Assembly (NCBI GenBank): GCA_010015675.1
Contig: ML976978.1
Coordinates: 682,790-746,789, forward strand
Source of the DNA: Byssothecium circinans
Taxonomy: Eukaryota; Ascomycota; Dothideomycetes; Pleosporales; Massarinaceae
Reading direction: 5' to 3'
DNA: 64,000 nucleotides
In this document: piece after piece, positions 37,716-50,247 of the stretch
Layout: the number at the start of each line of letters is the position of its first letter
Position numbering within the stretch: the stretch's first letter is position 1
Notes under the pieces: generated by a model
Database searches by the model: none
The model's input: the letters and a program-made list of their open reading frames with translations, nothing else
Told to the model about the DNA's origin: nothing
Position numbers and translations under genes: made by a program

Positions 37716-39275
37716 CTACGCAAAGATCTTCTTCCACACCCACAAGCTCCTGCTGTTCGTATAATGCTTCAACCCTTCAATGCCCCACTCCATACCAATT
37801 CCACTCTGCTTGTGGCCTCCGAAGGGGACGTTGGGCGCAACATCAAAGTGCGAGTTGATCCAGACACTGCCGGCCGAGATCTGCCTGCCCATTATCTCGG
37901 CACGCACAAGGTCTTTCGACCAGATAGAGGCACCGAGACCCGTCTCAAGCGCGTTGGCGCGGGCAATGACATCATCATCGTCAGACCATTTGAGGAGAGG
38001 GACGATGGGCCCGAAGGGCTCCTCAACGACAATGCGCGAGTCTTCGGGCGGATTATCGATGATGGCTGGCTCGATAAGGTAGCCTTTCGCTCCTTGGACG
38101 ACTTTGCCTTCCAGGGCACATTTCCAGCCTTGCTTTTCGATCTCGGAGTACATGTCCTTGACGAGCTCGAACCTGGTTCCCGATCAACATAACCATTGTG
38201 TAATAAGTGGCGGAACGAGAACTTACTGCATCTTATTCTGCACCGGACCCACGGTGACGTTCTCCTCAAATCCACCACCAGTCTTGATATTGTTCTTCGT
38301 GAACTCGACCATAGCATCCCTGAACTTGTCATAGATCTTCTCATGCACATAGATCCTCTTCGCCAACATGCAAATCTGGCCACTGTTCAAGAAAGCCATG
38401 ATCGCGATCTTGGGCAGACACTTCTCGATATCGACATCTTCGCAGACAATCGCCGCATCGTTTCCTCCCAACTCAAGTACATACCGCTTCAGCGTCTTTG
38501 CACACGCAGCAGCAATACGCTTGCCGGTGGGGATGGAACCCGTGAACGAGATCATATCAATGCCAGGATGATCCGTCATCCACGGGCCCAACTCGTCCCC
38601 TCCACTAAGGACCTGAAAGACACCCGGCGGGAAGATCGACATAGCCAACTCACCCAGCTTGAGATCGCAATACGGGGTGAAAGGCGACGGCTTCATGATG
38701 AACGTATTCCCGGTAATCAGCGCAGGACCTACTTTCCCAAATCCCAGTAACACAGGCCAATTCCACGGCACGATACCACCACACACACCCAGCGGCGGAA
38801 ACGTGGAATAAACCGTCTTCTCCTCATCGTCCTGCAGGAGCTCGTCCTTGACTTCCATGGTAGCGAAGGTCCTCAACCACTGGATCGTCATGTCGAATTC
38901 CATCTTGGCGAGCCCGATGGGTTTGCCTTGCTCCATGGTCTGCAGCTTCTCGAGGTCTTCGCGGTTCTCTTCAATGGCGTCGGCGAAGGCGAGGAGCAGC
39001 GCTGCGCGCTCGCTGAAGGTCGTTCTGCTCCATGTTTGGAACGCGGTGCGGGCTGCGCTCACGGCGGTGTCGAGGTCTTCTTTGCGGGCTACGGGGACTT
39101 CGTAGAGGGGCTCGCCGGTTGAGGGGTCGATGGTGTGGCGGGTTGTTGGGGTTGGAACGAGCTTGCCGTTGATAATGTTTCCTGGGAACGTCTATTGTGT
39201 GGTGTTAGTCTTCTAATCCTCTATGAAGTTCTGCAATCAATGGTATCGAACCTTAGTATCTAGTTTAGCCCCCAT
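37716..39275 (-). CDS. Aldehyde dehydrogenase (NAD(P)+ dependent)
   Basis: Oxidises aldehydes to carboxylic acids. 481 residues, three exons; introns 39251-39192 (60 bp, unusual GTTCGA donor) and 38226-38173 (54 bp). Landmarks: N152 in PWNWP, catalytic base E248 in LELGG, nucleophile C282 in SGQIC, and EEPFGP plus FGGHKQSG near the C-terminus. It lacks a signal or transit peptide, so it is probably cytosolic. It belongs to the broad ALDH family close to fungal AldA/succinate-semialdehyde-type members; the precise substrate is not readable. It is convergent with the P450, with only about 100 bp between stops. Confidence 0.93.
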
Positions 39276-40653
39276 TTTGAAGACTGTGGAATTTTACGAT
39301 ATCGTGCTGAGGTTTTGATTTCCTTCAGAACCACAACAGCAGAGGGAAACCAAGAAGAACCAAGGACCAGTGTGAAAACTTTCATCATGCGGGGTTCCCT
39401 TAAGCTTTCCTGCATGCGAGGGGCAACTATCTCAGCACGGTAAACCCACTATGAACTAAGTGATCAAGCATGCATCATCCCGGCGCTGCACCACGCCGTC
39501 TTCACGCCGTCTTCACGCCGTCACCGAAAAAAGGCTCCGCGTCTACGCTAAAGATGACCGGCTTCCAGCATTTTCGGGCAAGAGCCGCCCGGCCCGTTTC
39601 AACGACTGTTGGTCTTAAGCGCGCTAAGACGCAAGAATTCATGCTGGCAATTGCTGGGCAAATTTTACGCTTCGGCCGTGCATCATGGAATAGGAAACAA
39701 TCTGTTCCGTGCATTGAGAATGGGCCGAATAGGGGCCTTCACCCACGTTGATCGGAATCTCGGTCTTTGGAAGGATTTTCTAGGGGCGAGGAATAATTGC
39801 CGGCGTGAGGCTTGAGCGTTGTTTCGTGGAGCTAGGGAGTCGGGACCGGATTCTTGCTGGATTTGGGCTCTGGCACGTGAAGGGGCTGTTGTGAGTCGGT
39901 GGGTCGAGGAGCTGCTGATGGTGGAGCGAGTAAGGTGGATCTTGTTACATTGGTTTGACTTGTAAGGGTATCATTGTTACTAATTCGCAATGACTCGTGG
40001 GTGTATGCGTACGCATAACGCATACGGATACTCCGTAGTGAAAGGATAGATGTGAGGAAATGGCCACAGACATAGGGATAGTTATGGCGAGAACCTATCT
40101 CCTTTCAACACATTCATGTTGTTCAACATCTCAAGCCAACGTTGAAACGACCGAAAAAATCGTCCATCTCTAACCCCCAAGTACATGTACACCGTAAGTT
40201 TCATCGTGCCAAGGGTCCAATTCAAGGCCACGCGACGATCCCTTCAAGGAAGTCTCTTTTTTCGCCTATCAACCCCGAGCTTCCAAGATTCCGCACCCAA
40301 TGAAATTATGCACGACCACCGTTTCCGCTCCCTTCCCTAGCTCCCGGGGCCGGCTAGCGGTACCTAACTACTGCTAACCCTCCCGGTATGGTGTGACCGA
40401 GAGTCTGACCGAAAAAAAGATGTGGGAACTGCGTGCAGGGAACATGTTTTGAAAAGAAACCACGAGCGTTCCCAGAAGGAGAATTAGAACATCTCCTTTC
40501 CAAGACGCGGGTCCTCCATGGCCCATGGGCTCTCGCAGGGCAATCTGTATTATAAAGACACTGGGGCCACGGCCAACGATAATGTACCTAGGTACCATTG
40601 AAATTCTCCTTTCTGTGTTTCACGTCAATCCTAGGTAGCAGAACGAGAACGCC
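39276..40653. other. Divergent intergenic region, ALDH and PTH11-like gene
   Basis: 1.38 kb containing both promoters. It has a short 11-bp tandem repeat (separate entry). Frames here have no domain support. Confidence 0.55.
39492..39523 (+). repeat. 11-bp tandem repeat, 2.9 copies
   Basis: Unit CACGCCGTCTT repeated head to tail about 217 bp upstream of the aldehyde dehydrogenase start. Probably a slippage repeat. Confidence 0.75.
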
Positions 40654-41956
40654 ATGCCCACGAATTTCGTGGTCGAGTTGTGGACGTATCTTGCCATTGA
40701 TATCGTTGTGGTTTTTGGGAGATTGGCGGCGAGATGGAAGACGAATGGTTGGAGGAGACTTGCTCCTGATGATTGGCTCATGTTTTTGTCTATTGTGAGT
40801 CTTTCTTCCAACACCCTTGTCCTTGCCATCCTCGTACTGTAGCAGTGTGGCTGACTTTGGTTTTTGCGAAGTTTATCTACGCCGGTGAAACGGCAGAGGC
40901 GCACTATGTCGTCTTCTACTGGTTCGGACTGGCCAACAACAACATGACGGACGATGAACGCAAGAACCTGGATCCAGCCTCTCGCGAACACTACCTCCGC
41001 GTCCACGGGGCGCAAACCCAAATCGTCGGCTGGTTGACTTACCTCGTGCTTCTCTGGGTGTTGAAGTTGTGCTGGCTCTTCTTCTACCGGCGATTGGGCG
41101 AAGGAGTGAATCGCATGGCTTTGAAGATTAATGTCGGATTCGTCTTCGTCATCGTCACTTTCATCGGGACCTTCCTTACTATCTTGCTCAAGTGCCAGCC
41201 TATAAGCAAGAACTGGCAAATCTATCCGAATCCGGGGAATACTTGCCAGCCGGCCGTGTCGAAAGTACAGGCTTATGTCTTGATCTCGACAAATATAGCC
41301 ACGGATCTGTATATCATGTCGATTCCTTTACCGGTAAGTCCTTCTCTCATCTCATTTTATATATTCTTCATACTAATGAGTGATAGATGGTATGGTCGGC
41401 TCGAATCCCCATGCTCACTAAGCTCGCACTGGTCGGCATGTTCTGCGGAGGTTTACTAACCGCCGTCTTCGGTATCCTACGCTGTATATTCGTCCTCCTC
41501 GACCGACCCGACGGCCCCGTCCTCACAGGCGAATGGTCCTGCCGCGAATCCTTCGTCGCAGTCTTCATCTCGAACTTACCCGTCATGTACTCCATCGTAC
41601 ATACCTTCTTCAAACACGTGAAGAAAACAACCTTCTCGCAATCACGATCCCGCTCGCGAAACCTAGGGAAGTCGGACGGAAACGAGACGTCTACGAATGC
41701 GGAGAAGGGGTATAAACTGAGCACGATAATCGCGAGTCGGAAGAAGGAGAAGTTTAAGCATCCGCTGAGTTTGCCTGGGGAGACGTTTTATGAGCGGTTT
41801 GGGAGCGAGGAGGAGATTGTGGGTATGGATGGCGTGTTGCATAATGAGAAGGAGAAGAGCAGCAGTGGGAGCGACGGTTCGCATGGTCCGACGGGTCCGA
41901 CGATGGGAGAGGTACTCGTTACGAGGGAGTGGGATGTCCAGCATCATGCAAAGTAA
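40654..41956 (+). CDS. PTH11-like rhodopsin-domain integral membrane protein
   Basis: Seven-TM-type fungal membrane protein of the rhodopsin (SAT20/PTH11-like) family, whose founding member senses surfaces in Magnaporthe. 390 residues, three exons; introns 40795-40871 (77 bp, CTGAC branch) and 41334-41386 (53 bp). Exon 1 holds the family start, TM1 then LAPDDWLMFLSI. Exon 2 has TM helices near VGWLTYLVLLWVLKLCWLFF and a following span, then the conserved CQPISKNWQIYPN and IATDLYIMSIPLP. Exon 3 has two more TM spans, TGEWSCRESFVAVFISNLPV, and a long hydrophilic Ser/Lys/Glu cytoplasmic tail. Intron 1 contains a nearer TAGCAG acceptor that gives a stop, so the later acceptor was chosen. Ligand unknown. 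Confidence 0.85.
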
Positions 41957-42458
41957 TGCTATAAAAGTGTTTAGTTCAGATCATAGATGGGCGAGATCCT
42001 GCTGTTCATTCACCTTTGGAGTTTGGACCGGATTTCTGATCGGCATGGGCGTGAGTCTGTTGTAATTAGCGTGTAGTATACCCCTCGTGTTTTTAGAGAA
42101 ATAGTTGACGGTCTCGGCATAGAGTACAGATTCCGTTGCTATCATTAGCTCAATTTCATATGTACCGAAACGCTTCTTTCCAGAGTGACCAGACTACAAT
42201 GTTATAAGCGCTCGGTACGAAGCTCTAAAGTGTTGCATAAAACGGTGCTGGGGAGAATGCAGAAGAATGTCAAATCAACGGTAGAATTACGAATACGATA
42301 TGGATAATGATGATCAACGGGACGAATGAAGCCAGACTGAGACAGTGCAAAGTATGTGTAAAATTGCACCCCACCGACTATTTCTCCCAGATACACCTAC
42401 TTGACCACTATTCCCCAAGACCCTTTTCCCATTCGCTTTCCCAGTCCCAGCTTCAGAC
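41957..42458. other. Convergent 3' intergenic region
   Basis: 502 bp between the PTH11-like gene and the GH30 gene, reading toward each other. It should hold the 3' UTRs; no gene seen. Confidence 0.6.
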
Positions 42459-44155
<1,697 letters not shown>

Positions 44156-44944
44156 GGTTGGCTTCTCTGGTACATTCTCGTTAAGCTGGATTTTCTGACT
44201 AACAGAACTTGGATAATTGTGGCTTTTGAGCAATGCTATATACGAACCCTACATGCCTCCTCATTGTGGGGCCACTGTGAGAGGATGTCATGTGGCAACT
44301 TTCTACGCAGTTTATGAGGTCTGCCCGCACATGGTTGGCAAATAGAGAAAGAGTATAAAGTGAATATAGCATTATGAAGAGCCGACCCCAGAAGCAGCAC
44401 TCTACTTAGAGCGAAATTGAATGTTTCGAGAACGAGGCCAAGAAGTCAAGGATGACTACCCCACGATTTCCTTTATACCGGATGTGGATGGTAAATGAAG
44501 GTGGTGGCCATTTAGCCGTGGAGACTCCCGTGAACGAAATAGGGTGCTCCCATCAAGGAAAAGGTGGAAAGAGCACGAAAATAAACCTATGAAACAAGAG
44601 GGATAGCGAGGAAGATGAAGAAAATTTGGTCGCGTGAACGAAGAGTGACGGCTAAGGAGGGATATGCGATGGAGAAGGTGATGAAACTGAAGGCGCAATA
44701 CTTAGCCTGACAATGGTCTACAGCAGGGAATGTCATTCTCGGGTTCCTGGCATGCGAAAGGAAAAATAATTAAGCCACGAAACTGTGCGTTAGTAAACAG
44801 AGCGATAGGAGACATACCATCACAAAAGCGTGTGGACTTGGTCTAGAATGCAATCTCTATTAACAATTTTGTACACTATACATGCTCAGAAGCAACTGAC
44901 CTTTTCAAGACCCAATTAGTTCCTCGACCTAGGCCGCTCGATCT
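44156..44944. other. GH30 promoter and Snu66 3' region
   Basis: 789 bp between two minus-strand genes. No supported gene; a TATA-like site is listed separately. Confidence 0.6.
44238..44243 (-). promoter_or_regulatory. TATA-box-like TATATA
   Basis: About 83-88 bp upstream of the GH30 ATG on its strand; fits a core promoter. Confidence 0.4.
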
Positions 44945-46957
44945 TTACTGCATGCGAATGCCTGTGGCTCTGTTCTTCTTCGCCGCATGATCTCGAGCAT
45001 TGTTGAGACCACCCGAAGTCGTATCCAAAGAGCTCTCCGCCAGTTTCTTTTTCTCGCCGGCAATCTTGTCGAGATGCTTCTTCGTCTTCGTGTTACCGCT
45101 GCCCTTGCCGTGAAACTGGTGACTCAGCATCTTGAAAGCCTCTTTTTGGTTGAGATGTCGGCCATGCTCGTCGACATAGTTGAGGTCGAAGGTCGGTTTG
45201 TACTCCTTGTTGAAAATGTCGGCGAGCTTTCTACTCTCCATGTGATCGGCATTGACGTTGTTCTTGCGCGACCATTCTTCGCGCTCGCGTGGCGTCATGA
45301 GGTTCCACCTCGTTGAATTACGTTCACGCTCACGCTGTTCCTTTCGAACACGCTCTGCAGACTCTTCAGCGCGCTGCTTATCCGTAAGGAATTTCTGTCG
45401 ATCGCGATATAGGGCATTCTTGTCTCCGCCCTCAGATGCAGTCCACATGCCGCGCTGCTTGAGGAGTGCAAGCGCCTGACCCATGCCTCCATCGAGCGTC
45501 TTCTCTTGCTCTAAACCTGTTGTAGTAACGCCAGTTGAACGCGCGCGAGAGTTATTGCGTTCTTCAGCCTCGGCTGCCTCCGCATAGCCCATGTCCACAT
45601 CACCTTCCCCATCGACCTCTCCATGCCTATTAGCGTCAAAACCATGTGAAGCATGGCTAGTGGTTTGGCGTTCACGTCGGCGACGCTCTTCAGCCAGTTC
45701 ATCCTCATTAACCTCGAGATTATGCACGAATTCAGTCGTCTCATCAATGACCAAACCACCGTCATCCTCCGGAGCTGCATCTACAAGCTCGGTGGAGTCC
45801 ATCACATCTGCAGTCTGCGGCGGAGAGGCATCCTCTTCACGGAGCTGGCGTGCAAGATCTTCAGGGCGCATCTTCTTGCGCTTCTTGAGAGCGTCTCGGC
45901 GTTGTTTAGCAAGCTGTGCTTGCAGATCATCATCGTCAATGAATGACTGGTCTTCCAGAATCTTCTTCTTGGGTTTCGCAACCACGGCCGGGCCTTCATC
46001 GACCTCCATTTCGTCGGCAGGCTCTTCTACAGCTGCGAATGTATCATCTTCGTCTTCAACGCGTTGCCTCTTTGAGGACTTGGATTTCTTCTTCTTCTTT
46101 GACTTCTTGATCTTGACTTCGGAGACGTCCATGTAGTCGTTGGCTGGCGGCGCGTCCTCATTCAGGATGTCAAGGCTGATGGCAACTCGCTTCGGCTTGG
46201 CGACGCCTGCCGCTTCGGCTTCCACATCTTCGACGGTCCTACCCTGGCCGTTCAAGGTGAAAGCTTTGCGCTTCTTTCCTTCAATTTCCTCGTCATATTG
46301 TCCGAGTATCGAGGTGTGATCGTCATCGTTAGGATCGTAGGCACGCTTCCGCTTCTTCGAGTCCAGCTTCTCCTTCAGTCGCTCCTTCTCTTTTAGCGCA
46401 ACTGCCTCGAGCTCATCATCATCCTCCGCATCAACGGCCGTGTCCTTTAGCACCAAGATCTGGTCTTCATCGTCAAACTGATCGACTTCGTGAGCGACCT
46501 TTACGCCGGCGAGGTCGGACTCAGTGTATTGTAGCGCTTCCCTGGCCTGGCGTTCGCGCTCCTCTAGCTCCTGTTGCATTTTATCGGCCTTGGCGATCTT
46601 CTTCGCGCGCTTCTTCGAGCCCTTGAGCCAGGCTAGGTCATCTTCGTCTTCTACATCGGCCAGACCCTTGCCCTCAAGCTTCGCAAAGCGACCGGCCTTC
46701 TCGCGCTCTTTCTTGATCGCTGCCAACCGATCCGCCTTTTTCTTCGCGGCAGCTTGCTCGTCTTGCAGCTTCTGCCAGTTGTCATGTGCGGCGGCCTGGC
46801 GCGTCTCTACAGTGCTCGCGGGCTCGTCGTCGGAATCGTCGCCATTTTTCGGGCGCACCGAGGGGCCGGAGGGAGCTGCGGCGCCGGGGACAGGTAGCGG
46901 TGCCATGCCCATGGACATGCGAATCTTGTTCGCATCCTCGATGGAGAGGTCTGCCAT
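44945..46957 (-). CDS. SNU66: Snu66/SART1, U4/U6.U5 tri-snRNP protein
   Basis: Nuclear pre-mRNA splicing factor of the SART-1 family, part of the tri-snRNP. Single exon, 670 residues. The start LSIEDANKIRMSMGMAPLP matches the conserved N-terminal Snu66 element. The protein is highly charged and helical, with long Lys/Glu stretches, acidic patches and basic runs (KKSKKKKKSKSSKRQR) that would target the nucleus. The C-terminal block is the most diagnostic: MTPREREEWSRKNN, HMESRKLADIFNKEY, FDLNYVDEHGR, EAFKMLSHQFHGKGSG. Length is within the family range. It ends in RATGIRMQ, as expected. Confidence 0.93.
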   Translation of the reverse strand: MADLSIEDANKIRMSMGMAPLPVPGAAAPSGPSVRPKNGDDSDDEPASTVETRQAAAHDNWQKLQDEQAAAKKKADRLAAIKKEREKAGRFAKLEGKGLADVEDEDDLAWLKGSKKRAKKIAKADKMQQELEERERQAREALQYTESDLAGVKVAHEVDQFDDEDQILVLKDTAVDAEDDDELEAVALKEKERLKEKLDSKKRKRAYDPNDDDHTSILGQYDEEIEGKKRKAFTLNGQGRTVEDVEAEAAGVAKPKRVAISLDILNEDAPPANDYMDVSEVKIKKSKKKKKSKSSKRQRVEDEDDTFAAVEEPADEMEVDEGPAVVAKPKKKILEDQSFIDDDDLQAQLAKQRRDALKKRKKMRPEDLARQLREEDASPPQTADVMDSTELVDAAPEDDGGLVIDETTEFVHNLEVNEDELAEERRRRERQTTSHASHGFDANRHGEVDGEGDVDMGYAEAAEAEERNNSRARSTGVTTTGLEQEKTLDGGMGQALALLKQRGMWTASEGGDKNALYRDRQKFLTDKQRAEESAERVRKEQRERERNSTRWNLMTPREREEWSRKNNVNADHMESRKLADIFNKEYKPTFDLNYVDEHGRHLNQKEAFKMLSHQFHGKGSGNTKTKKHLDKIAGEKKKLAESSLDTTSGGLNNARDHAAKKNRATGIRMQ

Positions 46958-47608
46958 GGTGCGTGGTGCGGCGGCTGACGGGTGCGACGTGCGGTTGGAT
47001 TACTTCGATTGTAGATGCGAGATTGCGGTCGGTGAGAGGCTGAAACGGGACAGCCGTTGTGGGTGTAGGAGTGCAGTGAAACTGTGAAGACGAGAGGGAC
47101 CCGTGCCTGCCAAGCCACTACCAGCTAGCGCGCCAAGCCATCGACCGCATCTACAAAATATTTCCTGCGCGTCCGCCTCGCTCTCTCTCAACCACCGACC
47201 TGTGCCCGGGCTCCCTTCCACCTCCTTGAGGGTTCTTCTTTCTTGTGGGGTGTGTTTGGTTGCAGCTCGAGGCAGTTCGTCCGCCATACATGGAGCCATC
47301 GCAGCGCCGCCATGATGTCAATGTCCGGTCGACAGGTCGCAGAGAAAGTTGGTGCGCGATTGCGGAAGCCTGAGCTCGCCGTGAGGTTGAGCTCGGTGGA
47401 GGCGCGCGTTGCCTGGGCACCTGATTCCTAATCCCTTATGCTAGGCCGTCGGCCATTGATGCTTGGGAAAAACCCAGTTCTGCCTACATCTATCGCACTG
47501 TGAAGATTTATTGGTGGTATGGTGAGTGAGACCATGGATATCATTATTCGTACTGTCATAGTTCTGCACGAGCGCTCTTTCAACCACCGATCCCTCACAC
47601 AGATACAT
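46958..47608. other. Snu66 promoter and PTH2 3' region
   Basis: 651 bp with short overlapping frames on both strands that lack support. Both flanking genes are on the minus strand. Confidence 0.55.
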
Positions 47609-48232
47609 CTATAACAGCTTCAAATTTCCCGTGACCTGATCAATCACTCCCTTCGGAGCCGGGCCAATTCCCAGCACTGTCGCACTCCCGCTCGCAATCT
47701 GCGTCCGACCTGCGTCATGGATGATCTGCGCAACGAGCCCCAGAGACAACGCCTGCGCCTGTAGCATCTCAAGCTCTTCCTCGCTCTTCACCTGCAGCGC
47801 AACCTTCATCTGACCCGATCGTTCCCAGCGGCGGAGTATATTTGAATTCGGCGCGGTGCGGAGGAATTGCTTGTAGCATGCCAGGGTCGCGTGGCCACAT
47901 TGCGCCCCGATTTTGCCTGAAATGTTAGCTGTTTGCACTGTTAGAAGTGTAGATAAGGAAAGCATACCTTTCGTCATCCCCAGGTCTGTCCGCACTATAA
48001 GAACGAGCTTGCACTCCTCACTATGGCCGGGGAACTCTGCAGGCGCATTGTCGTCCTCATCGCTCGAGCCCTCTGACTCCTCTGCCTTCTGATCTCGTCG
48101 TGAAGGTTCTGATATGGGACTACCTCCAAAGAGACCGAGAGATTTTGCTTGGCCCAGAAAGTAACCGGTGACGCCTGCTAGGATTGCGCACGCGACCGCA
48201 ATGTTCGCCGTCGAAGGTTGTGATTCTTGCAT
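47609..48232 (-). CDS. PTH2: Peptidyl-tRNA hydrolase 2 (PTH2 family)
   Basis: Cleaves peptidyl-tRNA to recycle tRNA; the eukaryotic/archaeal Pth2 fold. 190 residues, two exons, in-frame intron 47967-47917 (51 bp), whose removal restores GMTKGKIGAQCGHA, the active-site motif. An N-terminal hydrophobic helix (IAVACAILAGVTGYFLGQAK, residues about 11-30) is a likely membrane anchor, as in the mitochondrial outer-membrane form. A Ser/Glu/Asp linker follows, then the core: LVLIVRTDLGM, HATLACYKQFL, QMKVALQV, VAQIIHDAGRTQIA, SATVLGIGPAP. All key residues appear intact. Confidence 0.94.
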   Translation of the reverse strand: MQESQPSTANIAVACAILAGVTGYFLGQAKSLGLFGGSPISEPSRRDQKAEESEGSSDEDDNAPAEFPGHSEECKLVLIVRTDLGMTKGMLSLSTLLTVQTANISGKIGAQCGHATLACYKQFLRTAPNSNILRRWERSGQMKVALQVKSEEELEMLQAQALSLGLVAQIIHDAGRTQIASGSATVLGIGPAPKGVIDQVTGNLKLL

Positions 48233-48840
48233 CGTGGGCGGCTGGGAGTCTGGCTTCGAGTCCAGCAGCTGAGTTCTCGGTGATTGAGATGCGAAGAGAG
48301 GTGCTGTTAAGGCAGAGAGGTCCGTGTTATCATGTTGCGATGGTCGGGAAAGCCAAATGGTAGTAGTTTTGGCGGGCTGATGTGAAAGCTACCCTACGCA
48401 CGGACCCCTGCGAGAACAACGTCATTTCACTCCCAAAACACTTCTCCAGCCCTCAACACCGATCCATGGATTCATTATGAGCACAACTGCCAAGCCGTTG
48501 CCATCTCAATAGCTTGTTTATTAACTCATTTAACCAAACAAGAGTGTCCCTATATGGGCAAAACAGTACGTACCGCACCGTTTCGCCATTTGACCTCGTT
48601 AGGAGTCGACAAGAAGGCACTACAGAGTCCCTAAACTCAAGACAAAGTTATGTGTAAACATGTTTGTCAAGATGACAGAGAAGAAGCTCCATCTTTATAT
48701 CATTAAGCCAGCTTTTGGGCTAAAAGGAGATTATCGTACCGGGTCTTCAACTTCTGCATGTATCATTCGGCTTGCTCATCCCACAGTTCTGCCATTGACA
48801 GAAGATATGGCCTATCTTCAATTCTAATTACTCGCGGCTT
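48233..48840. other. PTH2 promoter and GT2 3' region
   Basis: 608 bp between two minus-strand genes; no gene supported. Confidence 0.6.
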
Positions 48841-50247
48841 TTAAGGACTCCTGCCCGCAAGAAGGCTGTCTCTCTCCATCCACGTCTCGTCTTCCTCATC
48901 CTCGAAAGTAACCCGTCTTCCAGGGGACATCATTGCTTCTTCCACAGTCCTCCACTCCGTCTTCCCGCAAGTCCAAAAGGCATAAATCCTGATCAACGCA
49001 TTAACATAGATCCAGACCAAGTATCCCGGCACATAAATCACATCTCTCGGCTCCCTCCACAACAACGGAAAGATCTTCACAACCCTTACCCCCACAATCC
49101 ACGCCGCAAGAAGAAGATACCAAACAATCCACCATTCCACCTCCTCTTCCCTCCCTCCCGAAAAAGCTCCCAGCAGCACAAAGAGACAAATATCATGCAA
49201 CAACGAATTCTTTCCCCACGCGTATACCACCACCGCATAAAACGAATACGGAAACCTCCTCCACCTCCACAAATCCCCCGTCAACTCCTTTGCATTCGTC
49301 CTCCAACCTGTACGCGACCATCTAAGAGTCTGTTCAAAGTACTGCGGCCATCTCCCCAACTCCGAAATCAACACACTCTCCCTTCCTGCCTGTATTTTGA
49401 TACTCCAGCCCTTCTTAAAGATCCACTTGGTGTGAAAAATGTCATCGTCGGCATTGAGCGGACCGCGTCTTTTCCCGTACCCCCACCACTCAGTGTAATA
49501 CTCGTTTGTATAAGCGTGGATGAATTCCTGGTCGGTGAACACAGACGTTCGAAACAGGCCGAAGCGGCCTTCGAGACAACTGATGCCGCCATCGATGCTC
49601 GTGCTGGCGCGGAATTCGCGAGAGCGGCCTTGTAAGTATGCACGGCCGATGAAGTCCCCGAACCCTTTGAAGGATACGGGGCAGACAGTGCGACAGGCTT
49701 CTGCCACCGGGCCTACGGCCGCTACCTTTTCATTTTCCAAGGGTGCGAGGAGCGAGGGGATGAAATCGACGTTCTGGGGCCAATCCGTATGATCGTCTTG
49801 TCTCACGAAGAAGGGCGTCTTCACCCTCGGCATCGCGGCGAGAACTTGCCTGCGGATATTCGGCACATCGACTTCTCGTAGCACGGTGATGCGTGGATCG
49901 GTGAATGTGGCGTTGAAGTTGGCGATCTGGGAGGCGATGCGCATGCCTGAAGTAGTTAAAATGAGGCTGGGGATGTCGTGTGCTAGGATGGAGCGGATGA
50001 CGCTGTGGATTCCGCGCTGCGAGAGGGAGGTTGTGGATATGACGACGGTGACGTCGCGGGTGGTGTACATGGGCGTTGCTGAGATGGGTATTGGCTTGTA
50101 GAGGAAACGGGCAGCGAGGAGGTTGGATATGGCGCGAATGTAGCGGAAGAGGAAGAGTGCTGTGAAAAGGGCGAGGGAGTGTTGGGTTGTCCAATGCCAT
50201 ACTTCGGAAGCGAAGTGTTGGAATGGTGTGAGGATGGCTCTCAACAT
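48841..50247 (-). CDS. CPS1-like family 2 glycosyltransferase, membrane-bound
   Basis: Processive GT2 polysaccharide synthase resembling Cryptococcus Cps1 (hyaluronan-synthase-like) and the fungal type 2 glycosyltransferase linked to hyphal growth. Intronless, 468 residues. One N-terminal TM span lies around residues 24-46. The catalytic domain follows: DVTVVIST, RQDDHTDW (D151-D152), DGGISCLEGRFGLFRTS, LNADDD (D267-D269) and the processivity motif QTLRW (306-310). At least three C-terminal TM spans follow (about 330-365, 375-393, 410-435), then a hydrophilic acidic tail. Motifs are intact. The product polymer is not known. The gene has a TATA-like site about 104 bp upstream. Confidence 0.9.
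   Translation of the reverse strand: MLRAILTPFQHFASEVWHWTTQHSLALFTALFLFRYIRAISNLLAARFLYKPIPISATPMYTTRDVTVVISTTSLSQRGIHSVIRSILAHDIPSLILTTSGMRIASQIANFNATFTDPRITVLREVDVPNIRRQVLAAMPRVKTPFFVRQDDHTDWPQNVDFIPSLLAPLENEKVAAVGPVAEACRTVCPVSFKGFGDFIGRAYLQGRSREFRASTSIDGGISCLEGRFGLFRTSVFTDQEFIHAYTNEYYTEWWGYGKRRGPLNADDDIFHTKWIFKKGWSIKIQAGRESVLISELGRWPQYFEQTLRWSRTGWRTNAKELTGDLWRWRRFPYSFYAVVVYAWGKNSLLHDICLFVLLGAFSGGREEEVEWWIVWYLLLAAWIVGVRVVKIFPLLWREPRDVIYVPGYLVWIYVNALIRIYAFWTCGKTEWRTVEEAMMSPGRRVTFEDEEDETWMERDSLLAGRSP

Noticed and set aside
39230..39265. GGTTCGATACC resembling a tRNA B box on the minus strand
   Set aside because: Flanks do not form the T stem and no acceptor or anticodon arm is present; it is the ALDH intron donor.
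47243..47431. Small plus-strand frame with MSGRQVAEKVGARLRKPE
   Set aside because: Looked briefly like a small basic protein, but no family match, and the overlapping minus-strand frame is equally open.
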